A DNA stretch of 64,000 bases from positions 2,382,501-2,446,500 of the forward strand of contig NZ_CP014545.1 in NCBI RefSeq assembly GCF_001586275.1. The letters run 5' to 3'. The stretch comes from Sphingorhabdus sp. M41. GTDB lineage: Bacteria; Pseudomonadota; Alphaproteobacteria; Sphingomonadales; Sphingomonadaceae. Below are positions 63,962-64,000 of this stretch, in pieces. The notes beneath the pieces are model-generated. The model searched no databases and was not told the DNA's origin. It saw only the letters and a program-made list of their open reading frames with translations. The translations under genes and the position numbers were made by a program. Positions within the stretch are counted from its first letter, which is position 1; every line of letters starts with the position of its first letter.

Positions 63962-64000
63962 GCGGTTTCTATAAATTTCTTAATCCTCTTCGCTCAGGCT

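Overview
The window reads as chromosome of an alphaproteobacterium of the order Sphingomonadales, probably close to the marine Sphingorhabdus/Parasphingorhabdus group. This is inferred from gene content: an adjacent divergent xseA/purD pair, a fused DUF4130-UdgX protein beside its radical SAM partner, COQ9, DUF1465, DUF2093 and YdcH proteins, methionine synthase split in two genes, a CC0125/CC1285-type lipoprotein, and a sphingomonad-type TonB-dependent receptor. Base composition is moderately GC-rich with dense coding. I saw no rRNA, tRNA, CRISPR array, insertion sequence or prophage.

Layout. 0-0.9 kb is accessory: a truncated DUF4279 gene and a GIY-YIG nuclease gene bracketed by two copies of a paired-hairpin repeat. 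0.9-11.8 kb holds a penicillin-acylase-type N-terminal nucleophile hydrolase, ClpB, a sulfotransferase-like protein, two tandem small secreted paralogues and a large TonB-dependent receptor. 11.8-15.7 kb has an M23 peptidase/DUF2093 pair and xseA/purD, whose start codons overlap on opposite strands. 15.7-18.0 kb is a small accessory island: dispersed intergenic repeats around an unknown gene and a CcdAB toxin-antitoxin pair. 18-28.5 kb has an M20 peptidase, a FadL-type porin, the UdgX/radical SAM repair pair under an alphaproteobacterial SOS box, two OmpA proteins, a 33-residue membrane peptide, a membrane-anchored helix-hairpin-helix protein, a CorC/HlyC-type protein and an SDR.

28.5-35.1 kb is housekeeping (UbiH-type hydroxylase, FtsK, LolA, exonuclease III, RibA). 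35.2-40.8 kb is an unusual run of cell-envelope genes: a lipoprotein, an Asp/Arg repeat protein, an outer-membrane protein that looks like three fused barrels, a secreted His/Asp/Gly/Lys-rich protein and another lipoprotein. 40.9-46.8 kb has ssb, feoAB, COQ9, an Old Yellow Enzyme and small DUF proteins. 46.9-54.8 kb is ptsP, rodZ, cpoB-like, tilS, ftsH and rpoZ. 54.9-58.0 kb has a phospholipase D-type protein, a class A beta-lactamase-like lipoprotein and two small lipoproteins. 58.2-64 kb is a methionine-cycle operon: an ArsR regulator fused to a methyltransferase, metF and split metH.

The signals most worth following are: (1) the SOS-box-controlled radical SAM/UdgX pair, in which the UdgX domain has no cysteine at all and so lacks the family's Fe-S ligands; (2) the GIY-YIG gene framed by paired hairpins; (3) the ArsR-methyltransferase promoter, whose palindrome covers the spacer and -10 and predicts a nearly leaderless transcript; (4) the surface-protein cluster at 35-41 kb.
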